A stretch of 50,820 nt of DNA, from the NCBI GenBank assembly GCA_944383855.1, contig CALWRB010000026.1, positions 1-50,820 on the forward strand. Reading direction: 5' to 3'. A program made the position numbers and the translations under genes. Below, in pieces: positions 8,597 to 15,261 of this stretch (positions within the stretch are counted from its first letter, which is position 1; every line of letters starts with the position of its first letter). The stretch is from an uncultured Lachnospiraceae bacterium. GTDB lineage: Bacteria > Bacillota > Clostridia > Lachnospirales > Anaerotignaceae. A model generated the notes under the pieces. It had not been told where the DNA came from, searched no databases, and saw nothing but the letters and a program-made list of their open reading frames with translations.

Positions 8597-8953
8597 ATGG
8601 CAAGAGTAAAAGGTGCGTTGAACGCAAGAAAAAGACATAAAAAAGTATTGAAACTGGCAAGAGGCTACAGAGGTGCAAGAAGCAAACAGTACAGAGTAGC
8701 AAAACAGTCTATTATGAAAGCAATGGCATTTGCATTTGCAGGCAGAAAACAGACAAAGAGAGAATATAGAAGCCTTTGGATCACAAGAATCAATGCAGCT
8801 GCAAGAATGAACGATATTTCTTACAGCAAATTGATGCATGGTCTGAAACTGGCTGATGTTAACATCAACAGAAAGATGTTGGCCGATCTGGCTGTTTCTG
8901 ATCCTGCTGCTTTCACAGCGCTGGTAAATACAGCAAAAGCAAAATTGAACTAA
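8597..8953 (+). CDS. rplT: 50S ribosomal protein L20
   Basis: A 118-residue basic protein with the L20 start [20 protein letters not shown] and the helical core that binds 23S rRNA early in 50S assembly. It is the expected effector of the leader at 7655-7783. An AGGAGG ribosome binding site precedes the ATG. It is the last gene of the operon before a strong terminator. Confidence 0.98.
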   Translation: MARVKGALNARKRHKKVLKLARGYRGARSKQYRVAKQSIMKAMAFAFAGRKQTKREYRSLWITRINAAARMNDISYSKLMHGLKLADVNINRKMLADLAVSDPAAFTALVNTAKAKLN

Positions 8954-8972
8954 TTTTCATTTGAAAAAAACG

Positions 8973-9006
8973 AGAACTTTCTTCGAAAGAAGAAAGTTCT
9001 TTTTTT
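8973..9006 (+). terminator. Rho-independent terminator of infC-rpmI-rplT
   Basis: A perfect 12-base-pair stem (8973-8984 with 8989-9000) capped by a GAAA tetraloop and followed by six or seven T. Confidence 0.95.
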
Positions 9007-9035
9007 AAACTTATTGCATGGTATAAGACAGTTGA

Positions 9036-9431
9036 TCACTTTGGGAAAGAGGGGAGGTCTTTACGTTTGCCATCTGTGGTAAAATTTCTTTTCAGTGCGA
9101 TTTCTGTGGGGATAATGCTGAGAAGAAGAATTATGGTTTGCACGGTGACTAATATGCCTCCAATACCCCCGATCCAATCTATTTTACTTCTATAAAATGG
9201 AATATGGATGATGATGGAAGGAAACAAAGTGATCCAACCGAGTTTCCACCATAGTTTTCCGCAATAAAGGTGTGCAAATCTCCAAGTATCCTCGTTTTTC
9301 ATGGAACGAGAGGTTCGGTAGCCGATTATACCGTTTATATTTTTGGGTGGGTGCTTCCACATCATTCTTCCTGCGAAGATCAGCGTTATCGGAATCAAAA
9401 TATCGCAAAAAAGCATAAAGTACCAAAACAA
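9036..9431 (-). CDS. SdpI family membrane protein
   Basis: A 131-residue protein with three or four predicted membrane helices. The SdpI-family core NGIIGYRTSRSMKNEDTW, followed by FAHLYCGKLWWKLGW, lies between the first and second helices. In Bacillus subtilis SdpI confers immunity to the SdpC killing factor, but most family members are orphans of unknown role, and no sdpABC genes are present here. The start is taken as TTG 9431, nine bases from a GAAAGGA site (9441-9447). ATG 9416 would be 24 bases from it and TTG 9467 lies upstream of it. It is a single gene on the minus strand with its own promoter. Confidence 0.78.
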   Translation of the reverse strand: MFWYFMLFCDILIPITLIFAGRMMWKHPPKNINGIIGYRTSRSMKNEDTWRFAHLYCGKLWWKLGWITLFPSIIIHIPFYRSKIDWIGGIGGILVTVQTIILLLSIIPTEIALKRNFTTDGKRKDLPSFPK

Positions 9432-9505
9432 GTTTCTCGCTCCTTTCTTTGTGAATTGGATTTGCAACCTTTTTGTGATAGAAAAATATTGATGAGATAT
9501 GGTTT

Positions 9506-9534
9506 ATTATACTATATCCGGAGATACAGGTCTA
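9506..9534 (-). promoter_or_regulatory. Promoter candidate for the SdpI-family gene
   Basis: On the minus strand TAGACC (9534-9529), 17 bases and a perfect TATAAT (9511-9506). It lies about 75 bases upstream of the chosen start. The 9541-9727 stretch beyond it has no gene; it holds three short direct repeats of GCGGAGAGG type. Confidence 0.5.
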
Positions 9535-9727
9535 TCTGATTACAAGAGCTATGTTTAGGAAAATGCGGAGAGGGGAATATATTGTTTAGCAGCAAATAGC
9601 TTTTGCGGAGAGGATTGTTTTGCGGAGTGGCGAATTTAATTCAAAAAATACAATATGTTTTTACGGCAGGAAAGTATTGCTTTCCCAAATGCGAAGGATC
9701 GTTTGAGGTAAAAAATTAGAATAACGT

Positions 9728-9756
9728 TTGCTTTTTTTCTAAAAGATTGTTATAAT
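9728..9756 (+). promoter_or_regulatory. Promoter candidate for the tRNA-Ser transcript
   Basis: TTGCTT (9728-9733), 17 bases, perfect TATAAT (9751-9756). Its start point near 9763 precedes first the degenerate tRNA copy and then the intact tRNA-Ser. Confidence 0.6.
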
Positions 9757-9800
9757 GATAAAGCTGTATATTTTCGATGTGCCCCAAACGGTGATTTTTT

Positions 9801-9878
9801 GCAAATGTGTTGAAGTGGACGTAACAAACTCAACTTGTAGTTATGTTACCTGTGTCCCAAATTGAATAGTTTTACTAT
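9801..9878 (+). pseudogene. Degenerate tRNA-Ser-like copy
   Basis: Thirteen of fourteen bases at 9812-9825 (GAAGTGGACGTAAC) match the D-arm region of the intact tRNA-Ser at 9890-9903, at an offset of 78 bases. The preceding 11 bases match partly in the same register. The anticodon arm and 3' half have decayed beyond a cloverleaf, so it cannot be a working tRNA. It appears to be an eroded tandem duplicate. Confidence 0.4.
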
Positions 9879-9964
9879 GGAGACGTATCGAAGTGGTCGT
9901 AACGAGCTTGACTCGAAATCAAGTTGTCCGCAAGGGCACGTGGGTTCGAATCCCACCGTCTCCG
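9879..9964 (+). tRNA. tRNA-Ser (anticodon CGA)
   Basis: An 86-base class II tRNA. The acceptor stem GGAGACG (9879-9885) pairs with CGTCTCC (9957-9963), with G discriminator at 9964. The anticodon stem CTTGA/TCAAG holds loop CTCGAAA, giving anticodon CGA for UCG serine codons. A variable arm (TTGTCCGCAAGGGCAC region) and a T arm GTGGGTTCGAATCCCAC follow. The 3' CCA is not encoded. A terminator follows at once. Confidence 0.96.
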
Positions 9965-9967
9965 CTT

Positions 9968-10004
9968 TGCCGCAAGCAAGACGCATTTGCGGCATTTTTT
10001 ATTT
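9968..10004 (+). terminator. Terminator after tRNA-Ser
   Basis: TGCCGCAA (9968-9975) pairs with TTGCGGCA (9987-9994), followed by TTTTTTATTTT. Confidence 0.88.
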
Positions 10005-10328
10005 TACAGTAACACCATATGCTCTGCAAACAATAAGGTTGCCATTGCAGATGCATGATACGCAAAAGCGGTAAATACTTTGGCATCTTTAGAAATTCTT
10101 GCAGGTGTCGGCGAAAATAATTTTGCGCCGAATCAAACGATTACCCGTGGTGAGGTAACTGCTATTGTCAACCACATGCTGGGACGCAGCGTCGATACGG
10201 ATTATGTGAATGCACATACAGCAGAATTAACACAGTTTAACGATGTGAACCAGACGCATTGGGCATATTATAATATTATTGAAGCAACGAACGCGCTAAA
10301 AGCTTCAGAAGATGGACAGAACGTATGA
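10005..10328 (+). pseudogene. S-layer homology (SLH) domain gene relic
   Basis: The frame read from 10005 gives an SLH-type domain: KAVNTLASLEILAG, then the diagnostic FAPNQTITRGEVTAIV pattern and a second partial repeat ending in HWAYYNIIEATNA. The frame is interrupted by TGA at 10056-10058, just before YAKAVNT, where SLH domains usually have a short hydrophilic stretch. No start codon or ribosome binding site precedes it, and the longest open part is about 82 codons. SLH domains anchor proteins to secondary cell-wall polymers, so this is probably the 3' end of a lost surface-protein gene. It starts right after the tRNA-Ser terminator. Confidence 0.75.
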
Positions 10329-10374
10329 TAAAGAATTAAAACACAAACTGGTTGTTTGAAAAAAGTATGACAAG

Positions 10375-10418
10375 TCCCCCGATATAGTGTGATAAAACAC
10401 CTGTGTTGGGGGATTTTT
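10375..10418 (+). terminator. Probable terminator of the relic SLH gene
   Basis: TCCCCC (10375-10380) pairs with GGGGGA (10408-10413) and inner GTGT with ACAC, followed by TTTTT. Position 47 bases after the SLH stop supports it as that gene's original terminator. Confidence 0.6.
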
Positions 10419-10625
10419 GCATTTCAGAAATTATGGAATGAAACAAGGTTTAAATACGAAGAAATCAACAAAAACAACAAAATTACAGATGGTGAAATTT
10501 TGTTTTATGACAGGACAAAACAAATAAAGAAAAATGTTATATAGGTTGATGAATTTATATTTTTACGTATTGATGAAATTATAGAAATCGTTTTATTTTT
10601 TGCAAGAAAAGTCAAAAAACAATAA
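10419..10625 (+). pseudogene. AT-rich gene relic of unknown family
   Basis: One frame from 10419 reads as protein-like sequence for 68 codons with a single TAG at 10542-10544. Before the stop comes ...KITDGEILFYDRTKQIKK, after it ...FIFLRIDEIIEIVLFF and a basic tail ending at TAA 10623-10625. The mix of charged and hydrophobic residues is unlike random AT-rich sequence. There is no start codon or ribosome binding site, and the composition is more AT-rich than the neighbours. I do not recognise the family. It could be chance; treat it as a candidate remnant. The rest of the gap to 10770 holds only the promoter of the next gene. Confidence 0.35.
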
Positions 10626-10670
10626 AAATTATACAAATCATTTTCATAAAATAAAAATGCTTTATATAAT

Positions 10671-10699
10671 TTGACAAACCATCGGGGATTGATTATGAT
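10671..10699 (+). promoter_or_regulatory. Sigma-A promoter of the YegP-like gene
   Basis: Perfect TTGACA (10671-10676), 17 bases, TATGAT (10694-10699), with a run of AT upstream that could act as an UP element. About 65 bases of leader precede the gene. Confidence 0.78.
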
Positions 10700-10770
10700 A
10701 TAACTAAGGGGAAGTGGTCTGTTCTGTGCTGTGAATTTTCACAGCTCGAAAGAGATGGAGGCGCATGTAA

Positions 10771-11142
10771 ATGGGAAGATTTTTATTGAAACGAAAGGCA
10801 GAAGGGATAGTTTATTATTTGAAAGCTGCAAATGGTGAAGTGATCGCATCTTCCGGCGTCTATTCAACAGAGGCTGCCTGCATGAAGGGGATCGCAAGTG
10901 CAGTGAAGAATGCCGCGATCGCCGGGATCGAGGATCAAACCGCACCGAGAAAAGAGGCGATCAAGCACCCGAAGTATGAGATTTTTAAAGATGAAACGGG
11001 TTTGTTTCGTTTCCGTTTGAAGGCGAGAAACGGGGAAGTGATTTTGGTTTCGGATTCGTATAAGGCAAAGGCTTCCTGCATGAATGGGATCAACAGTGTG
11101 AAAAAAAATGTTGTGGATGCGAAAATAGAAAAAATGCTGTAA
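10771..11142 (+). CDS. YegP family protein (two DUF1508 repeats)
   Basis: A 123-residue soluble basic protein made of two DUF1508 repeats. The first (about 1-50) contains YYLKAANGEVIASSGVYST and the second (about 65-115) FRLKARNGEVILVSDSYKA, with the shared pattern LKAxNGEVI-x-S-x-x-Y. YegP-like folds are small beta/alpha domains of unknown function, often stress-inducible. ATG 10771 lies nine bases after TGGAGG (10756-10761). The gene stands alone behind a strong promoter. Confidence 0.9.
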   Translation: MGRFLLKRKAEGIVYYLKAANGEVIASSGVYSTEAACMKGIASAVKNAAIAGIEDQTAPRKEAIKHPKYEIFKDETGLFRFRLKARNGEVILVSDSYKAKASCMNGINSVKKNVVDAKIEKML

Positions 11143-11557
11143 ATGACATTTGTCAAATGAGTTTGGCTTTTATCATAACATCAGTTTTTAGCTTTGGTGC
11201 AAAAACATCAGTTACCGTTTGGGGGAAGGTGGTAAAATGTATGTATATGCACACAAAAAGATGCAAACACTTTATTGGAAACGGTCATATACCTGTGAGA
11301 AAAGAAAAAAATTGCGTTGCGGCAAAAGCAATCAGGCATTTGGGGTGTGTGCGGTCGATACCATATTGGGAAGAACGAAAAAAACAGCGTGGTTGGATAT
11401 TTGAGTGCAGTCAAAATGAACCACGCTGTTTTTTATGCAAATCATTTCCGATCAAGGAAAAAAACAGTTGCATTTTTTTGTTTTCCCGCCCGAAAAGAGA
11501 AGAAAGGCGATTTGCCTGTCGTAAAAATTACATTATGCACATGAAAAATCAAATCGG
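11143..11557. other. Intergenic stretch without a convincing gene
   Basis: These 415 bases hold one strong bidirectional hairpin (11380-11434), a short palindrome CATTTGTCAAATG just after the YegP stop, and AT-rich spacer. Open frames cross the hairpin and have no family resemblance, and their codon use looks random. I see no tRNA or known riboswitch. A small RNA ending at the hairpin is possible but unsupported. Confidence 0.5.
11380..11434. terminator. Bidirectional terminator-like hairpin
   Basis: A perfect 15-base inverted repeat, AAAAACAGCGTGGTT (11380-11394) with its complement at 11419-11433, encloses 24 bases. It is bounded by A on the left and T on the right, so it can act in both directions. 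It could end the YegP transcript from the left and the activator transcript from the right. Confidence 0.65.
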
Positions 11558-12988
11558 TCAGTTGGATCGTTTTTTTTGTTTTTTCAAATAATATGCGATT
11601 TTGTAGTAAGGCAGATGGATGCCGTTTTCCGCAAGCTTATGCGAGATTTTTCTGGGACCCATGCCGGAGGAGGCAAGCTGCAGGATCTGTGATTCGATAG
11701 AGTCGGAGAGCTTTTTTGCTTCGGATTCGCTTGCTTGTAAAAGGTAATCGTCTGCTTTTTTGCTAAAGGCAAACGGCAGGTTTTCCAAGGAAACCAGCAC
11801 TTCCAAAGTGGTTTTATCCTTCATATCTTCCAAAAGCGGGCAGGCGGCATCAATGCTGGAGTTGATGACATCTCTGAATTGGCGGATATTTCTCGGATAT
11901 TCCGCAGTAAGTAAAGCGTGTTTTGCGGCCTCGGTCAGGCTGATGTGGCAGGTGATTTTATGAAAACGTTTGACAGATTCCTCATATTTTTGCACAAAAT
12001 GCCGAAGCAAAACTTCTTTTTCTTCCATGCTGCGCTCTTTTAACGCGGGCAGATACATTTCGTACTGCGCCAGACGCTGATAAAGCTCCGGTAAAAGCAC
12101 TTCTTCCAACCGTTTGGTAGAGGCGGCAATGATGATCACATTGATCGGAATGTTCTTGGAACCGCCGATACGACGGATCACACCGGATTCAATGGCTTTT
12201 AACAGCATATTTTGATAATGATCCAACGCATGTGCTTCGTCCAAAAACAAAATGCCGCCGCTTGCTTGCTCAAAAAGCCCTTTTTTTGATTTAGAGCCGG
12301 TGTATGCGCCTTCTTCGCTGCCGAAAATCTCCATGGCGGCAATGTCCGGGTTGCTGAACTGCGCGCAGTTGATCTCGATAAACGGAGCATCTTTTTCGAT
12401 GACACCGACCGTTTTGGCATATTCGTAAATCAAATTGGCAAGCATGGTTTTGCCTGTGCCGGATTCGCCTGTGATGATAGAGTGCCTCGGACCGCCCAAA
12501 GAGCCTACGGTCCTTTTCGCCTTGCTGTAGACACTGCTTAAGGTGCCGCCGAATTGAAAGCCGATCAAATCGTTCACATCGGTTTCTGTGGCACTTAAAT
12601 GCAGCTTTTGCTGCAGCAGTTTTACTTGATAATCCAGTTCTTCGATTTGTCTGACGTCGCGGAAAATAGAATATGCTCCCAAAAAGTCGGCGCCGTCAAA
12701 AATCGGAAAACTGCTGCACATATAGCGCTTTTGTCCGATGAAGTGGATCCTGCGATTGTAAATTGCCTGATGATTTTTCAGCACATCTAACATCATGGCG
12801 GAAGGATAAAACAACTCTATGGATTTTCCGATCATTTCAGAAGGGGTGGAATTGCAGTAATTAGCGGAAGTTTGATTGACATAGACCAGTATCCCGTTTT
12901 CGTCCGCTACGTTTACCCCCTCGTCGCAGCTTTCCAAGATCTGATCGTATAGACGCAGTGATTCAAATTTTTCCATATTCAAAGGCAT
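11558..12988 (-). CDS. Sigma-54-dependent transcriptional activator (PAS-AAA+)
   Basis: A 476-residue enhancer-binding protein. An N-terminal PAS sensor domain (about 10-115) is followed by an AAA+ domain with Walker A GESGTGKT (174-181), the sigma-54 contact loop in GAYTGS (227-231, a conservative form of GAFTGA), Walker B ILFLDEAHAL, and an ELYQRLAQYEM arginine-finger region. The C-terminal helix-turn-helix, about 440-470, is of the type seen in resolvases rather than the usual Fis type. It opens sigma-54 promoters by ATP hydrolysis. It is divergent from porCDAB, which has a matching -24/-12 promoter, so it very likely controls that operon. The PAS ligand is unknown. ATG 12988 is eight bases after AAAGGAG; an upstream in-frame ATG at 13006 overlaps that site. 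Confidence 0.92.
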   Translation of the reverse strand: MPLNMEKFESLRLYDQILESCDEGVNVADENGILVYVNQTSANYCNSTPSEMIGKSIELFYPSAMMLDVLKNHQAIYNRRIHFIGQKRYMCSSFPIFDGADFLGAYSIFRDVRQIEELDYQVKLLQQKLHLSATETDVNDLIGFQFGGTLSSVYSKAKRTVGSLGGPRHSIITGESGTGKTMLANLIYEYAKTVGVIEKDAPFIEINCAQFSNPDIAAMEIFGSEEGAYTGSKSKKGLFEQASGGILFLDEAHALDHYQNMLLKAIESGVIRRIGGSKNIPINVIIIAASTKRLEEVLLPELYQRLAQYEMYLPALKERSMEEKEVLLRHFVQKYEESVKRFHKITCHISLTEAAKHALLTAEYPRNIRQFRDVINSSIDAACPLLEDMKDKTTLEVLVSLENLPFAFSKKADDYLLQASESEAKKLSDSIESQILQLASSGMGPRKISHKLAENGIHLPYYKIAYYLKKQKKRSN

Positions 12989-13026
12989 TGCATGAACTCC
13001 TTTCATAGAAATGCAGTCCGAAAATT

Positions 13027-13082
13027 GTTATAATGTTAGAATAATTTTGTAAGAATAAATAAATTATAACAGTTTTTATAAC
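13027..13082. promoter_or_regulatory. Candidate upstream activator sites
   Basis: Three copies of a GTTATAA-type motif lie here: GTTATAAT (13027-13034), its complement ATTATAAC (13063-13070) and TTATAAC (13076-13082). They sit about 80-130 bases upstream of the predicted por start point, the usual range for enhancer-binding-protein sites. The region is AT-rich, so chance occurrence is not excluded. The 13027 copy could also serve as part of a promoter. Confidence 0.35.
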
Positions 13083-13132
13083 ATATGAAAAGAAAAAAAG
13101 TTGATTTCTGCCGATTTTAGTGAGGTGATGCG

Positions 13133-13149
13133 TTGGCATGGTTTTTGCT
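13133..13149 (+). promoter_or_regulatory. Sigma-54 (-24/-12) promoter of porCDAB
   Basis: TTGGCATG (13133-13140), four bases, then TTGCT (13145-13149). This fits the sigma-54 consensus TGGCAYG-N4-TTGCW exactly, including the invariant GG and GC at correct spacing. Transcription should begin near 13160, leaving about 27 bases before porC with its AGGAGG site. Confidence 0.9.
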
Positions 13150-13186
13150 CTTATATCATTCAAAATAAAATAAAGGAGGATTTTCC

Positions 13187-13759
13187 ATGTCAAAAGCGGT
13201 TGAAATCAGATGGCATGGCCGAGGAGGTCAGGGTGCCAAAACAGCATCACTTTTATTGGCGGATGTTACATTTAATACGGGTAAATACATTCAAGGTTTT
13301 CCGGAGTATGGTCCCGAACGTATGGGTGCGCCGATCACGGCATACAACAGAATCAGTGATACACCGATCCGTGTGCATTCTAACATCTATGAGCCGGATT
13401 ATGTGGTTGTGGTAGACGAAACACTGTTAGAGGCAGTAGATGTCACCAAAGGGCTGAAAAAAGAAGGTGCGATCGTAGTAAACACAGCTCGCGCCAAAGA
13501 GGAGATCCTGCCTTTATTAAAAGGCTATGAAGGCGGTGTGTATACCATCGACGCAAGAAAAGTATCTATGGCGGCTTTGGGGAAATATTTCCCGAATTCT
13601 CCTATGTTGGCAGCGATCGTAAAAGTAAGTGGCATCATGCCGGAAGAAACCTTCCTGAAAGAAATGGAAGCTTCTTTCAAGCACAAATTCGCTTCCAAGC
13701 CGGAAGTGGTTGCCGGAAACATGAAAGCACTGACAATGGCTTTAGAGGAGGTAAAGTAA
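13187..13759 (+). CDS. porC: 2-oxoacid:ferredoxin oxidoreductase, gamma subunit
   Basis: The 190-residue gamma subunit of a four-subunit pyruvate/2-oxoacid:ferredoxin oxidoreductase. It has the family start EIRWHGRGGQGAKTASLLLA and the substrate-domain segments GFPEYGPERMGAP and DYVVVVDETLL. An AAAGGAGG site precedes ATG 13187. The enzyme oxidises a 2-oxoacid with CoA to an acyl-CoA, CO2 and reduced ferredoxin. Whether the substrate is pyruvate, 2-oxoisovalerate or another branched or aromatic oxoacid cannot be read from sequence by eye. Placement under a sigma-54 activator is typical of amino-acid-catabolic genes in Clostridia, which argues for amino-acid-derived oxoacids. Confidence 0.92.
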   Translation: MSKAVEIRWHGRGGQGAKTASLLLADVTFNTGKYIQGFPEYGPERMGAPITAYNRISDTPIRVHSNIYEPDYVVVVDETLLEAVDVTKGLKKEGAIVVNTARAKEEILPLLKGYEGGVYTIDARKVSMAALGKYFPNSPMLAAIVKVSGIMPEETFLKEMEASFKHKFASKPEVVAGNMKALTMALEEVK

Positions 13760-14065
13760 ATGGCAACGGATATCAGGAAAATGAATGAAAACGTATCTTG
13801 GAAAGATTTGACAGAAGGCTGCAACATTTACGGTTCCGGAACTTCCAAGTTGTTTAATACAGGCGAGTGGAGAGTGGATTGTCCGGAATTTATCCAAGAA
13901 AAATGCAAACAATGCCTGCTGTGCATCCCTGTTTGTCCCGATAGCTCTATCCCGGTGGTAGATGGCAAACGTGTGGATTTTGACTTTGACCACTGCAAAG
14001 GCTGTGGTATTTGCGCAAAGGTTTGTCCTTTCGGCGCGATCAAAATGAAAGGAGCTGTGGAATAA
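13760..14065 (+). CDS. porD: 2-oxoacid:ferredoxin oxidoreductase, delta (ferredoxin) subunit
   Basis: A 101-residue subunit with two [4Fe-4S] motifs of C-x2-C-x2-C-x3-C form: CKQCLLCIPVCP and CKGCGICAKVCP. It carries electrons from the thiamine site to external ferredoxin. Its ATG starts one base after the porC stop, so translation is coupled. The N-terminal 45 residues resemble the extension found in PorD. Confidence 0.93.
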   Translation: MATDIRKMNENVSWKDLTEGCNIYGSGTSKLFNTGEWRVDCPEFIQEKCKQCLLCIPVCPDSSIPVVDGKRVDFDFDHCKGCGICAKVCPFGAIKMKGAVE

Positions 14066-14066
14066 T

Positions 14067-15248
14067 ATGTCTATCAGAGAAAGATTATCCGGTAACGAAG
14101 CAGTGTCTGTCGCAATGCGTCAGATCAATCCTGATGTATTTCCTGCTTTCCCGATCACCCCGTCTACAGAGATCCCACAGTATTTTTCCAGTTATGTTGC
14201 AAACGGACTGGTAGATACCGTGTTTATTCCCGTAGAAAGCGAACATAGCTCCATGAGTGCAGCGATCGGTGCTGAAGCTTCCGGTGCAAGAAGTATGACC
14301 GCAACATCTTCCTGCGGTTTGGCATATATGTGGGAGGAACTGTATGTTGCAGCTTCCGACAGACTGCCGGTCGCGCTGGCATTAGTCAACCGCGCACTGT
14401 CCGGTCCTATCAATATCAACTGTGACCATTCCGATGTTATGGGTGCCAGAGATGCCGGCTGGATCCAGGTGTTTGCGGAAAACAATCAGGAAGCGTACGA
14501 TAATTTTGTGCAGGCTTATCGCATTGCGGAGCATCCTTCCGTACGTCTGCCGATCATGATCTGCCAAGATGGTTTTATCACCAGCCATGCGGTAGAAAAT
14601 ATTGAATTATTGGAAGACGAAAAAGTAAAAGCGTTTGTCGGTGAATATGATCCGGAGCATTATTTGCTGAAAAAAGATGAGCCGATGGCGATTGGACCTT
14701 ACGGCACGCCTGCCTTCTATATGGAAGCAAAAAGAGCGCAGTTGGAAGGCTTGAAAAACGCAAAGCAGGTCACATTGGATGTAGCGAAAGAGTTTGCGGA
14801 AATTTCCGGACGCAGCTATGGTCTGTTTGAGGAATATCAAACAGCCGATGCGGATTACATTATGGTTGTGATCGGGGCTGCGGCAGGTACGGCCAAAGAT
14901 GCGGCAGATCAACTGAGAGAAAAAGGTATCAAAGCCGGTGTGCTGAAGATCCGTCTGTTCCGTCCTTTCCCGGCAGAGGAAATCGTTGCGGCGATCAAAC
15001 ATGCAAAAGTCATTGCTTGTATGGATCGTACGGAGAGTTATAACGGCAATGCCGGACCTTTGGGCGCAGAAATCAAAGCTGCCTTGTTCGATGCCGGCGA
15101 AACGGTGAAGGTGCTGAATTATGTATATGGTCTGGGCGGTCGTGACGTTACGGTCGACAGCCTGACATCTGTTTTTGAAGATATGCAGAAAGTGGCACAA
15201 AGCGGCGTTGTTGGCGAAACTTACCGCTACCTGTCTGTCAGAGAATAA
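14067..15248 (+). CDS. porA: 2-oxoacid:ferredoxin oxidoreductase, alpha subunit
   Basis: A 393-residue alpha subunit with the pyrimidine-binding and CoA-binding domains. Signatures are FPAFPITPSTEIPQ near residue 30, VESEHSSMSAAIGAEASGAR near 60-80, TATSSCGLAYMWEELY, and CDHSDVMGARDAGWIQ. The C-terminal domain has LKIRLFRPFPAEEI and MDRTESYNGNAGPLG, typical of PorA. It starts immediately after porD. Confidence 0.94.
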   Translation: MSIRERLSGNEAVSVAMRQINPDVFPAFPITPSTEIPQYFSSYVANGLVDTVFIPVESEHSSMSAAIGAEASGARSMTATSSCGLAYMWEELYVAASDRLPVALALVNRALSGPININCDHSDVMGARDAGWIQVFAENNQEAYDNFVQAYRIAEHPSVRLPIMICQDGFITSHAVENIELLEDEKVKAFVGEYDPEHYLLKKDEPMAIGPYGTPAFYMEAKRAQLEGLKNAKQVTLDVAKEFAEISGRSYGLFEEYQTADADYIMVVIGAAAGTAKDAADQLREKGIKAGVLKIRLFRPFPAEEIVAAIKHAKVIACMDRTESYNGNAGPLGAEIKAALFDAGETVKVLNYVYGLGGRDVTVDSLTSVFEDMQKVAQSGVVGETYRYLSVRE

Positions 15249-15261
15249 GGGAGGAAGAACT

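Noticed and set aside
9036..9431. SdpI-family gene as immunity part of an sdp killing-factor system
   Set aside because: No sdpA, sdpB, sdpC or sdpR-like gene lies nearby; neighbours are a ribosomal operon and a tRNA.
9862..10074. Open frame of 70 codons across tRNA-Ser
   Set aside because: It is only the tRNA sequence and its terminator read as codons.
10005..10328. TGA in the SLH relic as a recoded tryptophan or selenocysteine
   Set aside because: Other genes in the window end normally in TGA, there is no start codon for the frame and no selenocysteine insertion hairpin is apparent; decay is simpler.
11157..11591. Open frame of 144 codons after the YegP gene
   Set aside because: It runs through the 15-base-pair hairpin at 11380-11434 and into the 3' end of the activator gene on the other strand, with no ribosome binding site and no family resemblance.
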